Positions 27,130 to 36,402 are shown, counted from the first letter of the stretch. The stretch: 64,000 bases of DNA from DASWJZ01 sp963761005 (GCA_963761005.1 CAVXFK010000021.1:52644-116643); one strand, 5' to 3'. The notes: generated by a model from the letters alone, not told the origin. Program-made: numbers and translations.

Positions 27130-27761
27130 GACGGGATCGCCCAACGGTCGTAGACCGGGTAGCCCTCGCCGGCGAGGAGAGCCATTGTCTCGTAGAGCGG
27201 CAGCCCCACCACATTAGTGTAGGAGCCGACCAGGCGGGAGACGAAGGCGCCGGCGCGCCCCTGGATCGCATAGCCGCCCGCCTTTCCCTCCCATTCGCCG
27301 GAGGCGAGGTAGGTTTCGATCTCTTCGCGCGACAGCCGCTTGAAGCGAAGCTTGCTCTCGACGATGCGGTTCCTGACTTTGCCGCTTGGCGTGATCAGGC
27401 AGAGCGCGCCGTAGACGCGATGGGCGCGGCCAGAAAGAAGGCGGAGGCACGCCGCCGCCTCGTCGGTGAATTGCGGGTTCGGGAGGATGCGCCGCCCGAC
27501 ACACACGACCGTGTCAGCGCCGAGGATGAAGGAGCCGCGAAGCGCCGGATCGCGCTCGGCCGTGCGCCGCGCCGTCTCCGCCTTCGTGTAGGCGAGGCGC
27601 CGGCCGAGGCTGCGCGGCAGCTCTCGCCTCTGCGGCGTCTCGTCGATATCGGCAGGTAGAAGCTTATCGGGCTCGATGCCGACCTGACCGAGAAGCTGCA
27701 GCCGCCGCGGCGAGGCGGAAGCGAGGATCAGGCGGGGGCGATCGGGGGCCACTTTCAGCAT
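27126..27761 (-). CDS. maf: Maf-family nucleotide pyrophosphatase
   Basis: Maf proteins hydrolyse non-canonical nucleoside triphosphates to monophosphates. Family signatures: LILASASPRRLQLLGQVG at the N-terminus (the SxSPRR nucleotide loop), FILGADTVVCVGRRIL with the catalytic Asp, SGRAHRVYGALCLI, then GEWEGKAGGYAIQGRAGAFV and SYTNVVGLPLYE. The length of 211 residues is normal. The ATG at 27761 starts six residues before the conserved strand. It overlaps yacG and follows the phosphatase gene after a 79-base gap, where infA often lies in related genomes but is absent here. Confidence 0.94.
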   Translation of the reverse strand: MLKVAPDRPRLILASASPRRLQLLGQVGIEPDKLLPADIDETPQRRELPRSLGRRLAYTKAETARRTAERDPALRGSFILGADTVVCVGRRILPNPQFTDEAAACLRLLSGRAHRVYGALCLITPSGKVRNRIVESKLRFKRLSREEIETYLASGEWEGKAGGYAIQGRAGAFVSRLVGSYTNVVGLPLYETMALLAGEGYPVYDRWAIPS

Positions 27762-27840
27762 TGTTTTACCCGGACGGGTCGAATCTTTGTGACGCGGTCG
27801 GCGAAGCGACCTCCTAACGCATGGCGCGAACTCTGTGAAC

Positions 27841-28305
27841 TCAAGAACCGGCCGGCGGGCCGGGCGGAGATTCGCTCGGCGCGCCAAAGCGGGCACGTAG
27901 CCGCGCGGCAAGGTGTTCGCGGAGATCGCGGTAGGCGAAGAGGATCTGGTCGCGCGATCCGAAGGCGCCGGTCGGGTCGGGTGTCGACCAGTATTCGACC
28001 ACGATCGGTCGCGTGCGCGTCAGCTCAAGCGCGCGGTGATGCGCCTCGGGCGAGAGCGTCACCGCGAGGTCGAAATCGAGGTCGCCGAGCGCTTCGAGCG
28101 CGGTCGGCCGGTGATCGCCGAGATCGAGCCCGATCTCGGCGAGGACGGCATCGACGAAGGGGTCGCGGTCGCCGGGCATGACGCCGGCGGAGGCGGTGCG
28201 GAAACGGTCGGGATAGAAGCTCTCGGTCAGCGCGAGGGCGATCGGCGAGCGCACGGCGTTTCGCCCGCAGACGAAAAGCACCAATTCGATCTCCGGCCCG
28301 GACAA
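27841..28305 (-). CDS. Low molecular weight phosphatase / arsenate reductase-like protein
   Basis: A protein of 154 residues with the low-Mr protein tyrosine phosphatase fold. The phosphate loop is VCGRNAVRSP (C-x5-R-S), with the nucleophilic Cys near residue 13, and the general acid Asp lies in WSTPDPTGAFG. SAGVMPG and the surrounding strands agree. The loop differs from the classical CxGNxCRS in having no second Cys; members of this housekeeping cluster are usually annotated as low-Mr phosphatases. It sits two bases downstream of the UPF0262 gene and is probably co-transcribed with it. The physiological substrate is unknown. Confidence 0.87.
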   Translation of the reverse strand: MSGPEIELVLFVCGRNAVRSPIALALTESFYPDRFRTASAGVMPGDRDPFVDAVLAEIGLDLGDHRPTALEALGDLDFDLAVTLSPEAHHRALELTRTRPIVVEYWSTPDPTGAFGSRDQILFAYRDLREHLAARLRARFGAPSESPPGPPAGS

Positions 28306-28307
28306 GG

Positions 28308-28784
28308 TCAGCCGCGCCAGTGCAGCACGCAGATCAGCGTGAACAGCCTGCGCGCCGTATCGAGATCGAGGTCGACCTTGCCTTTCAGCCTTTGCTTCAG
28401 GATTTCCGAGCCCTCGTTGTGGACGCCGCGCCGTCCCATGTCGATCGCCTCGATGCGGCTCGGCGAGCCGGAACGGATCGCCTGGCGATAGCTGTCGCAG
28501 ATCAGGAAATAGTCCTTCACGATTCGGCGGAACGGGGTGAGCGAGAGCGCGTGCGCGACGAGCGGCTTGTCGTCGGCCGCGCGCACGTCGAAGACGAGCC
28601 GCTGGTCGGCGAGCTTGAGCACGAGCTTGTACGGCCCGGGATGGTCGGGAAGCGCGAAGCGGCTCTCCTCGACGAGATCGTAGATGGCGACCGCGCGCTC
28701 GTGCTCGATGTCGGGCGCTGCGCGCCCGAAGGAGGCATCGTCGAGCGTGACGGCGATCAGGCGTTCCTTTTTCGCGCCGCTCAC
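28308..28784 (-). CDS. UPF0262 family protein
   Basis: A 158-residue protein recognised by the family wording RLIAVTLDDASFGRAAPDIE, HERAVAIYDL, LSLTPFRRIVKDYFLICDSY and the tail AIDMGRRGVHNEGSEIL. The family is restricted largely to Alphaproteobacteria and is almost always found between hisD and a low-Mr phosphatase gene, exactly as here. No biochemical function is known. It is tightly packed with both neighbours, so it belongs to the hisD transcript. Confidence 0.9.
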   Translation of the reverse strand: MSGAKKERLIAVTLDDASFGRAAPDIEHERAVAIYDLVEESRFALPDHPGPYKLVLKLADQRLVFDVRAADDKPLVAHALSLTPFRRIVKDYFLICDSYRQAIRSGSPSRIEAIDMGRRGVHNEGSEILKQRLKGKVDLDLDTARRLFTLICVLHWRG

Positions 28785-28795
28785 TAGTGCGGCCC

Positions 28796-30088
28796 CTAGA
28801 GGTTCAGGCGGATCGCGACCGACCGCGCGTGCGCATCCAGGCCTTCGGCTTCGGCCAGCGTGATCGCCGGCTTGGCGAGCGCACGAAGCTGCTCCGGCCC
28901 AAGCTTCAGGATCGAGGTCCGTTTGACGAAGTCGAGCACCGAGAGGCCGGACGAGAAGCGCGCCGAGCGTGCGGTCGGAAGCACGTGGTTCGGGCCGCCG
29001 ACATAGTCGCCGATCACCTCCGGCGTGTGGCGACCGAGGAAGACGGCGCCAGCGTTCCTGACCTGTGGAAGAAGCGCTTCCGGGTCGGCGACGGCAAGCT
29101 CCAGGTGCTCGGGTGCGACGCGGTTGGCAAGCTCGAGCGCAATGGTGAGCGACGGCACGATGACGATCGCACCGAAATCACGCCAGCTTGCCGCGGCCGT
29201 CTCGCCGCGCGGCAGCGAGGTCAGCTGGTGCTCGACCGCCCCGGCGACTCGACTGGCAAGATCAGCGGAATCGGTGATCAGGATCGACTGCGCGGCGACG
29301 TCGTGCTCCGCCTGCGCGAGAAGGTCGGCGGCGATCCAGTCGGGATCGTTATCGACGTCGGCGACGACAAGCACCTCCGATGGCCCGGCGATCATGTCGA
29401 TGCCGACGGTGCCGAAGACGAGCCGCTTCGCCGCCGCGACGTAGTCGCGCCCGGGGCCGACCACCTTGGCGACGGGTGCGATGGTAGCGGTTCCGTAGGC
29501 GAGCGCCGCGATCGCCTGCGCACCGCCGATCCGGAAAATCTCGTCGACGCCGGCGAGCCGTGCGGCATGAAGGACAAGCGGGTTCAGGATTCCGTCGGGC
29601 GTCGGCACCGCCATCACGATGCGCGGAACGCCGGCGACCTTGGCGGGCACTGCGTTCATCAGGACCGAGCTCGGATAGGCAGCCGTTCCGCCCGGTACGT
29701 AGAGCCCGACCGCATCGATCGGTGTCCAGCGGCTGCCGAGTTCGACCCCGAGCGCATCGGTGAAGCGGTCGTCGGCGGGAAGCTGGCGGCGATGGAACGC
29801 TTCGATCCGATCGCGAGCGACGGCAAGCGCGGCGCGCGTTTCCGGCGTTACCTTGCGTTCGGCTGCGTCGATCTCCGCCGCGGAAATGCGCAGGCGTTCG
29901 GCTGTGATCTGAAAGCGGTCGAACTTCTCCGTGTAAGCGACGAGCGCCGCGTCGCCGCGCTCGCGTACGTCCTCGATGATCCGGCGCGCCGTCGCCTCGA
30001 CGTCTTCCGCCACCTCGCGCTTCGCTGCAAGCAGCGCCGAGAAGCGTGCCTCGAAATCCGGCTCCGAAAAGCTCAGGCGGATCGCCAT
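28796..30088 (-). CDS. hisD: Histidinol dehydrogenase
   Basis: HisD catalyses the last two steps of histidine synthesis, oxidising L-histidinol to L-histidine with NAD and zinc. The 430-residue length is standard. Conserved segments include WTPIDAVGLYVPGGTAAYPS, RIGGAQAIAALAYGTA, DMIAGPSEVLVVAD, LLAQAEHDVAAQSILIT, APEHLELAV, GAVFLGRHTPEVIGDYVGGP and NHVLPTARSARFSSGLSV; the His and Glu of the active site (AEHD, PEHLE) are present. It overlaps nothing but lies 11 bases from the UPF0262 gene and 4 bases from the DUF2948 gene, all on one strand. Confidence 0.97.
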   Translation of the reverse strand: MAIRLSFSEPDFEARFSALLAAKREVAEDVEATARRIIEDVRERGDAALVAYTEKFDRFQITAERLRISAAEIDAAERKVTPETRAALAVARDRIEAFHRRQLPADDRFTDALGVELGSRWTPIDAVGLYVPGGTAAYPSSVLMNAVPAKVAGVPRIVMAVPTPDGILNPLVLHAARLAGVDEIFRIGGAQAIAALAYGTATIAPVAKVVGPGRDYVAAAKRLVFGTVGIDMIAGPSEVLVVADVDNDPDWIAADLLAQAEHDVAAQSILITDSADLASRVAGAVEHQLTSLPRGETAAASWRDFGAIVIVPSLTIALELANRVAPEHLELAVADPEALLPQVRNAGAVFLGRHTPEVIGDYVGGPNHVLPTARSARFSSGLSVLDFVKRTSILKLGPEQLRALAKPAITLAEAEGLDAHARSVAIRLNL

Positions 30089-30092
30089 CGTA

Positions 30093-30545
30093 TCAGGCGA
30101 GCACGTGCCGCGGCGCGTGCGGCGTGGACCAGGCGGGGCCGAGGTCGGTCAGCTCCGCCTCGAGCACCTCGACGGAGAGCCGGATCGCCGCTCCGCCGGC
30201 GAAGTCGAGCACGACCTCACCCGACGGGCTCTCGCCCGGCTCGAAGCGGACCGCGAGAAGATCGAGCACCGCGTCCGGATTGCCGCGGCCGATCCCGGTC
30301 GCCTGCACCTTGGTGACGCGCGCGAAGTGCAGCGCCGATCGGCGGCGCGTGTATTCGCGCCGGCGCCACGAGGCGAGCGTCTGCGCTTCCCAGACGAAGC
30401 GGTTCATGATCACGACGAAGTGGCGGTCGCTCGGAAGCCAGTAGACGTCCTTGACCTTCAGCACCGCGTCCTGCACGTGCGCGGAAAGGATCGCCAGGTC
30501 TTCGGTGTCGAGTGCGATGAGGCGAAGCAGATCGTCGTCCGGCAT
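30093..30545 (-). CDS. DUF2948 family protein
   Basis: A 150-residue protein of the alphaproteobacterial DUF2948 family, recognised by its place between murA and hisD and by the pattern LRLIALDTEDLAILSAHVQD, VYWLPSDRHFVVIMNRFVWE and RRRSALHFARVTKVQ. The tail (GGAAIRLSVEVLEAELTDLG) is typical. Its role is unknown. It is 4 bases upstream of hisD and 80 bases after murA, in the same direction. Confidence 0.88.
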   Translation of the reverse strand: MPDDDLLRLIALDTEDLAILSAHVQDAVLKVKDVYWLPSDRHFVVIMNRFVWEAQTLASWRRREYTRRRSALHFARVTKVQATGIGRGNPDAVLDLLAVRFEPGESPSGEVVLDFAGGAAIRLSVEVLEAELTDLGPAWSTPHAPRHVLA

Positions 30546-30626
30546 TGCGAGGCCCGCGCGTCGGTCGCCGACGTGGTAGGGCGTCGCAGCGGCAAGGGCA
30601 AGCGTGGGAGGAAAGCGGCGTAAACG

Positions 30627-31916
30627 CTAGCTCCTGAGGCGCTCGATCTCGGCGCCGCAGGCGGAAAGCTTCTGCTCCAGCCGCTCGAAACCGCGGTCGA
30701 GGTGATAGACGCGGTTGACCAGCGTCTCACCCTCGGCGACGAGCCCGGCGATGACCAGCGACACCGAGGCGCGAAGGTCGGTCGCCATGACCGGCGCGCC
30801 GGTCAGCCGCTTCACGCCCGTCACCTTCGCGGTCTGGCCGTCGAGGTGGATGTCGGCGCCGAGGCGCGCGAGCTCCTGCACGTGCATGAAGCGGTTCTCG
30901 AAGATCGTCTCGCGGATTTCCGAGACGCCCTCCGCGCGCGTCATCAGCGCCATGAACTGGGCTTGGAGATCGGTGGGGAAGCCAGGAAATGGCGCGGTCG
31001 CGATGTTGACGGGAGCGAGGCCGGCGCCGTTCCGGAAAACGCGAATGCCGGCATTCGTCTCGCTGATCTCGGCGCCAGCGGCGGAAAGCGTTTCGAGCGC
31101 GCTTTCCAGGAGATCGGGCTCCGCCCCCTGCAGGAGCACGTCGCCGCCGGTCGCAGCGACGGCCATCGCGTAGGTGCCCGTCTCGATCCGATCGGGAAGC
31201 ACGCGATGCGTGGCGCCGCTGAGAGAATCGACGCCGAAGACGTGGATCGTGTCGCTGCCGGCGCCTTCGATCCTGGCGCCCATCTTGATCAGGCACTCGG
31301 CGAGATTGCGGACTTCCGGCTCGCGCGCCGCGTTCTCGATGACGCTTTCGCCCTTCGCCAGCGTCGCCGCCATCATGATCGTATGCGTCGCGCCGACCGA
31401 AGTGTGCGGGAAGCGGACGCGCCCGCCGACGAGTCCGCGCGGCGCCTTCGTCACGACGTAGCCGGATTCAATCCTGATGTCCGCGCCGAGCGCTTCAAGA
31501 CCCATCAGGAAGAAATCGACCGGTCGCGTTCCGATCGCGCAGCCGCCAGGTAGCGACACGCGCGCCTCGCGCATCCGCGCAACGAGCGGTCCCACGACCC
31601 AGAAGCTCGCGCGCATGCGCGACACGAGCTCGTAGGGCGCAGTGGTGTCGACGATGTTCGCGGCGGAAAGCGTCAGCGTCTCGCCCGCATTCGGGGCGTC
31701 CGTGGCGCGCTTGCCATTCACCATGTAGTCGACGCCGTGATTGGCGAGGATGCGCTTCAGGAGCCCGACGTCGGCGAGGTCGGGCACGTTCTCAAGCGTC
31801 AGCCGTCCTTCGGTGAGGAGGCTCGCGATCATCAGCGGCAGCGCCGCGTTCTTGGCCCCGGAGATCGGAATGGTGCCGTTGAGCCTGCGGCCGCCTGCAA
31901 TTCGAATGCGATCCAT
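30627..31916 (-). CDS. murA: UDP-N-acetylglucosamine 1-carboxyvinyltransferase
   Basis: MurA adds enolpyruvate to UDP-GlcNAc, the first committed step of peptidoglycan synthesis. The 429 residues show the inside-out barrel pattern: ISGAKNAALPLMIASLLTEG with the Lys-Asn pair, the active loop PGGCAIGTRPVDFFLMGLEA with the Cys that reacts with PEP and fosfomycin, GATHTIMMAATLAKG, YAMAVAATGGDVLLQG and FPTDLQAQFMAL. The Cys is present, so fosfomycin sensitivity at the target level is expected. It shares bases with the stop of the short upstream gene (TGATG). Confidence 0.97.
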   Translation of the reverse strand: MDRIRIAGGRRLNGTIPISGAKNAALPLMIASLLTEGRLTLENVPDLADVGLLKRILANHGVDYMVNGKRATDAPNAGETLTLSAANIVDTTAPYELVSRMRASFWVVGPLVARMREARVSLPGGCAIGTRPVDFFLMGLEALGADIRIESGYVVTKAPRGLVGGRVRFPHTSVGATHTIMMAATLAKGESVIENAAREPEVRNLAECLIKMGARIEGAGSDTIHVFGVDSLSGATHRVLPDRIETGTYAMAVAATGGDVLLQGAEPDLLESALETLSAAGAEISETNAGIRVFRNGAGLAPVNIATAPFPGFPTDLQAQFMALMTRAEGVSEIRETIFENRFMHVQELARLGADIHLDGQTAKVTGVKRLTGAPVMATDLRASVSLVIAGLVAEGETLVNRVYHLDRGFERLEQKLSACGAEIERLRS

Positions 31917-32068
31917 CAGCCGGACTCCTTGGCCGTCGCCGTTTTGCCCGGCACCGTCGCCGTAGCCTTCGCCGAACGCTCGCGTTTTTGCGCCTTGCGG
32001 CGCTTCAGATTGCTTCTGAGAGCCTCGGCCAGCCGCCGCTGGCGCTCGCCCCGCGCGTCGTCGCCCAT
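31916..32068 (-). CDS. Small basic conserved protein upstream of murA
   Basis: A 50-residue, strongly charged protein (MGDDARGERQRRLAEALRSN followed by LKRRKAQKRERSAKATAT). Its stop overlaps the murA ATG (TGATG) and its ATG at 32068 is the only internal start giving a compact product. Comparable short Arg/Lys-rich genes precede murA in many Hyphomicrobiales. One helix is predicted; no function is known. The tight overlap with murA is the best argument that it is real. Confidence 0.65.
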   Translation of the reverse strand: MGDDARGERQRRLAEALRSNLKRRKAQKRERSAKATATVPGKTATAKESG

Positions 32069-32242
32069 TCGCCGTTCTCTAGAGGTGCCTTGCGGCGCGG
32101 CAAAGGCAGCCGCAGGCGCCGGGCACGTTTCCCAGCGGCCGTGACCCGAAAAGCACAACCGCTGAAACAGTCAATTTCGCGCAGGAGGCGCAAGAAATCA
32201 CTACCAAAACGCAACGAAAGCGGGAATTGTAGGTGGAAAGCG

Positions 32243-33733
32243 GTGCAAGCAGCGGGGGCCGGCTTGCCGATTTCGGCGCGAAGACGCTTTTTGCCGACTT
32301 GGCCGGCGCACGGCGGGGAAGCGAGCGTCCGCCTGGTCTTCGACGCCGCTTCGGCCGAGCTTTCAGCCCTCGCCCCCGAGCTTCAGTTCCTCGCGCGGCG
32401 CGGCGTGCCGGAACCGTTTCTGAAAGACGCCGCGCTGCGGGCTGCGGCAAACGGCACGCAAATGACGGAAGAGCTGTTCGCGCTCGGTTTCGACCGGAGG
32501 CTCTACTGGTCGATGCTCGCCGGCGACCTCGGGCTCCCTTTTCTCGATGACCTCTCCAGCGCGGTGCCGCTGACGAATGCCGGGCTCCTCGCGACCGACG
32601 CGGTGCGCGTTGCCTCTTCCGCGCTGGTTCGGATCGAGGGTTCGACGGTTCTCGTGCTTGCGCCGCGGCCCGCGGAGATCGTGCTCGTGAAGCGCCGTCT
32701 GGAAACGACGCCCGCGCTTGGCGATCGCATCCGCATCGCAACGCCGGATGCAATCCGCAGTCTGATCGCAACACACCGGCACCCGGCACTGACGCACTAT
32801 GCCGTCAACCGGCTTGCCCGCGCGCTGCCGCAACTTTCCTGCGGAAGCGAGAGGCCGACCGGGATCAGCGGGCACAAGGCGCTCGTCGCGGCGCTGATCG
32901 CGCTTCTCCTCGTCGCGCCGACCGCGACGCTCGACGCGATTTGGCTCCTCTTCACGCTCTTCTTCCTGAACTGCAGCTACTGGAAGCTCGCGGCAGCCTC
33001 CCGCCGCACACGGCCGCTTCGCGTCGAGCCGGTCTCCGACCCGCGCCTTCCTCGTTACAGCGTGCTCGTACCGATCTATCGCGAAGCGGCAGTGGTCTCC
33101 GATCTTGTCGATCACCTGTCGCGTCTCGACTACCCGAAGACCAAGCTCGAGATCCTTCTGATCGTCGAGGCCGATGACAGCAAGACTCGCGCGGCGATCG
33201 CGCGTGCGGCGCCGCCGCCGTACTTCGATGTCGTCGTCGTCCCGCCAGGCGGGCCGCGCACCAAGCCGAAGGCGTTGACCTACGCGCTCGCTTTCGCGCG
33301 CGGCGACTATGTCGTGGTGTTCGACGCGGAGGATCGGCCTGAGCTCGATCAGCTTCGCCGCGCGGCAGCCGCATTCCGCGAGCGGCCGGAGCTTGGCTGC
33401 GTTCAGGCGCGGCTCCTCCCCGACAACGAGGGAAGCTGGCTCGCGCGGATGTTCACGGTCGAATATGCCGCAAATTTCGAGGTGCTCCTTCCCGCGCTGG
33501 CGGATTGGGGCGTGCCGCTGCCGCTCGGCGGAACCTCCAATCATTTCCCCCGCGCGGTTCTCGAAAAAGTCGGGGCCTGGGATCCGTTCAACGTGACCGA
33601 GGATGCGGATCTCGGCATCAGGCTCGCGCGCTTCGGCTATCCATGCGCCACGATCCAGTCGCACACTTTTGAAGAGGCGCCGGTCACGTTCCGTCAGTGG
33701 CTGCCGCAGCGCCGCCGCTGGATCAAGGGCTAG
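32243..33733 (+). pseudogene. Family 2 glycosyltransferase, 5' part of an interrupted gene
   Basis: The first 496 codons of a BcsA/XagB-like membrane glycosyltransferase. It has an N-terminal MshEN/GSPII_E-like region (about 30-140), a TM pair (ALVAALIALLLVAPTATLDA, IWLLFTLFFLNCSYWKLA) and a GT-A domain (YSVLVPIYREAAVVSDLV, the DxD FDAED, TEDADLG and QRRRW). All catalytic motifs are there, but the protein stops at RRRWIKG, exactly where the C-terminal membrane helices should begin. The missing part lies at 55614-56075. Joining T33731 to G55618 gives one 648-codon frame. A GTG at 32243 with an AGGTGG site is taken as start. As it stands the product lacks its membrane channel region and is probably inactive. 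Confidence 0.85.
33727..33731 (+). repeat. Left copy of the 5-bp direct repeat GGGCT at the island end
   Basis: GGGCT is part of the glycosyltransferase codons for Gly-Trp at the left break point. An identical GGGCT flanks the right break point at 55613-55617. It may be a target-site duplication or a recombination core; five bases could also match by chance. Confidence 0.5.
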
Positions 33734-34062
33734 TCCGTCCCTTTCCTGCAGGTGATTTCGTCTATCGAGTTCAACGGTTTGGCAGTCGAGGTCAGGGGCT
33801 CAAGCCTTGGCGTCGCAACGACATCGCAACAATGGAGCCGCCGCAGACCCTGCTCACCCGTCGCAGAGTTTTGGATCCCGGTTCGAGAGTCTCGAATGTG
33901 CCTCTCCACATCATCAGGGTCTATTCTCATGTCCGCAATCGACTGAAGAACGGACATGCCCGAAGTGCCTGCCGACTTCGTTTCTTGACTCGAAGCCGAC
34001 CTCCGTCGGAGCCGCTCGCAGCGGAAGCGGTTCGGCATCCTGTGCGAAGGGAATTTTCCCAA
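33734..34062. other. Non-coding left end of the island
   Basis: About 330 bases follow the left break point. I see no gene, no tRNA and no clear terminal repeat. A small dyad-like pair (CATGTCCGC near 33929 and GGACATGCC near 33953) is present. Fragments of this wording recur near 41110 and 54350 in other accessory gaps. Confidence 0.4.
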
Positions 34063-35066
34063 TCAGGCCGAGGCAGCGGCCTTCAGGACGGCCTCGGTGA
34101 CGGAGCTGTCGTCCTCCAGAGAGCGGATGGCGGGGATGCCCTGGTCCTTGAGGGCGCTGTGGTAGGCCTTGACCGCCTCGAGCGGCTTCATCTCGCCGTC
34201 GGCGACGGCCCGCATGAAGCGGACGATGTCGAGCTGGCTCTCGGCGAGGTTGATCTTGCGACCGAAGAGCGCCACCCGCGCGCCGTACTTCTCCGCCTGA
34301 TAAAGGAGCTCGAAGGTGTCGCGGTTGGTGCCCGCGCCGCCGCCGAGCACGCCGACGACGAGCTGGGGGTCGTAGGTGACCAGCTCCTCGAGCGGCTTCG
34401 CCCCGTTGTAGGGGTATTTCAGGAACTGCGGGCGCTTGGCCTTCAGGACGCCGGACAGCGAGCGGGCGAGGTTGTCGTTCACGAAGCTGCTGATGGCCTC
34501 GGGCGGAAGGCCCGTGTCGACGTTCGGGTTGAAGACCTCGAGGAAGTATTTGATGCCGTTGTCGGCCGCGTCCTCGCGGAACTCCGCGAAGGCCTCGAGC
34601 GATCGAAGGTCGGCTTCGATATCGTTGACGAAGGTCACCGAGTAGAGGCCGAGGTCGGAGAGCTTGGCCTTGGCGATGTCCTTCAGGACCGGCGTGCGGA
34701 AGGGCCGCGAGGCGCCGAGCTTGCCGTATCCGTTCGGCCGCGCGCCCCAAATGTCGGTGGTGTCGTTGGCGCGAAAGGCCGGCTTCACGGCGCTCCCTTT
34801 GAAGGCGCCCTTCTCGGTCAGCAGCTCCAGGTTCGCGGCCGACACCAGCATGATGTCGAGGAGGTCCTGCTTGATGATCGAGGTGATCATCTCCAGGAAT
34901 TCGGCGCGCGTGCGGAAGCGCACGACATTACCTTTAGCGTCCCGCACCGGGCCCGTTCCGGGATCGGGTTGGACATGTCGCCGTCCTTGGCATCGGCGAT
35001 GATGAAGTCGCCTTTTGCGTACTTGCCGGCGCGGATCTTGGCGAGTTTCGTATCAAGGCGGTACAT
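34063..35066 (-). CDS. Class I aldolase-like TIM-barrel protein, one frameshift
   Basis: About 334 residues once a missing G near 34957-34962 is restored. MYRLDTKLAKIRAGKYAKGD up to MSNPIP is in one phase; RDAKGNVVRFRTRAEFLEMI and the rest are in another, and a GGGAACGGG reading makes GTGPVRD between them. The C-terminal two thirds look like a DhnA/LacD-type aldolase barrel: FLKYPYNGAKPLEEL has the Lys expected to form the Schiff base, and VVGVLGGGAGTNRDTFELL a phosphate-binding loop. A GAGGGG ribosome site precedes the ATG at 35066. It follows the sugar-kinase-like gene by 52 bases in the transcript's upstream order, so it may cleave the phosphosugar made by that kinase. That is inference. 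Confidence 0.7.
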
Positions 35067-35118
35067 GTCTATTCCCCTCAGAAGGTATACGTTCGATCGA
35101 AGAAGCCGGCGGCGCTTT

Positions 35119-36402
35119 TCACGCTCCCGGCAAGGGCGGATGGAGAGCCGGCTCGCAACGTGCGTTCTTGGCGGACGCCGGCACGGCGTCTCCGCCGAGC
35201 ACGAGCAGCGTGCCGGCAAGGAAGGTGTCGCCCAGCCCGATCGTCGCGACCGGTTTTGCGAGATAGGGCGACGGACAGCAAGCGACCGACCAGCGGCCCT
35301 CGCGGAAGATCGCGGGGAGCGGCGGCTCCAGGAGCTGCGCATCGGCGGGCAGCTTTTCGGGAACTGCGAAATAGCCATTCGCGGCGCGCGTGGCGGCGAG
35401 CAGGCACCCCATCTTGAGCGCCTGCAGCTCGCGCGCGGGATCGTGCTGCGTCACCGCGAAGGCCCATTCGTCGGCGTGGATGCAGATGCGCTCAAGTCCG
35501 TGGCTCTCGGCGAGACGGATCGCGGTCGCGTGCAGCGGTTCCTCTCGCTGGCCGAGATGCTTGAGCTCGGAGCGGCTTATCCCGAATGACGTGACGCACG
35601 GCAAGAGCCGGCGAAGCGTCTCGTCGTGCAATGCCGGGGTCGGGAAGTCGCCGAGCTCCAGATGCAGCAGTGGCAGCCCGTTCCCGCGCCACGCGGCCGC
35701 GATGCCGGCGGCGTAGTCGAGCTCCTCCGCGGCGCGCTCCGGGGGGATTTCGTTGAAGCCGCACAGGATGCCGGCGCCGGCCTCGCCGGCGCGCGCGGTC
35801 GCGGCGCGGACGAAGGCTTCGTCGCGCTGCAGCGCGCTGTGGTCGAAGCGCACGATCGTCCGCGACGAGCGGGGCACGCGTGTGCCGTCGATTGTCTCGC
35901 CGGCGGTGAACTCGAAGATGTAGTGCGGCAACGGCGCTGCGCCGTGGGGCCGCAGGGAGCCGACCGGGACAAGACCTGCTTCGGTCGCGGCGAGCGTCTT
36001 CGGGTGAAGCACCGAAAGCTGGTCGGCGCTGCGGTTCTCGATGGCGACCAGGGCAGGGGCGCCGAGCGTCGCGAGCATGTAGGCGGCCTGCGCGCTCGTG
36101 CCGCCGATCGCCTTGCGACCCGCTACGTGTGCATCGACCCAGGCCCCGCCGTCCGGCCAGTCGAGGAAGATCTCGCCGCCGATCCCGCTCGCGGCGCGCC
36201 GCTTCAGTTCCGCAAGCAGGCCCGCGGCTTCGGACGACCCGTTCGCAGCAGCGCTCAGCGGTCCGTAGGCGGAGGCGAGCGAGAGGTAGACGTCGAGACA
36301 CAGGCTGAACGCCCCGATCGTCAGGCGCGACCGCTCGACGATTTCGGGCATGCACCCGATCAGCGTTTCGTATTCCTTTGCCCAGGACGTCTCACGCGTC
36401 AT
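35119..36402 (-). CDS. ADP-dependent phosphofructokinase/glucokinase family protein
   Basis: A 427-residue protein of the ribokinase fold that matches the ADP_PFK_GK pattern rather than PfkB. Visible are GGTSAQAAYMLATLG, an ALVAIENRSADQLSVLHP segment, HYIFEFTAGE, SRTIVRFDHSAL, LCGFNEIPPE, LLHLELGDFP, ICIHADEWAF and, near the end, TIGLGDTFLAG with the catalytic Asp of the GxGD motif. Known members phosphorylate glucose or fructose-6-phosphate from ADP and are mostly archaeal; bacterial members are uncommon. A sugar specificity cannot be read from sequence. It is divergent from the DeoR gene across a region with operator-like dyads, and in one direction with the aldolase-like gene. Confidence 0.7.
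   Translation of the reverse strand: MTRETSWAKEYETLIGCMPEIVERSRLTIGAFSLCLDVYLSLASAYGPLSAAANGSSEAAGLLAELKRRAASGIGGEIFLDWPDGGAWVDAHVAGRKAIGGTSAQAAYMLATLGAPALVAIENRSADQLSVLHPKTLAATEAGLVPVGSLRPHGAAPLPHYIFEFTAGETIDGTRVPRSSRTIVRFDHSALQRDEAFVRAATARAGEAGAGILCGFNEIPPERAAEELDYAAGIAAAWRGNGLPLLHLELGDFPTPALHDETLRRLLPCVTSFGISRSELKHLGQREEPLHATAIRLAESHGLERICIHADEWAFAVTQHDPARELQALKMGCLLAATRAANGYFAVPEKLPADAQLLEPPLPAIFREGRWSVACCPSPYLAKPVATIGLGDTFLAGTLLVLGGDAVPASAKNARCEPALHPPLPGA

Noticed and set aside
28787..30316. A 509-codon open frame antisense to hisD and DUF2948
   Set aside because: hisD motifs on the other strand are complete; the antisense frame is Arg/Asp-rich without structure.
33760..33960. A tRNA fragment at the left island end
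   Set aside because: GGTTCGAGAGTCTCG near 33879 looks like a T-arm, but no acceptor, D-arm or anticodon arm can be folded around it.
33697..35589. A 630-codon open frame over the left end of the island
   Set aside because: It is antisense to the aldolase-like and kinase-like genes and has no recognisable motif.
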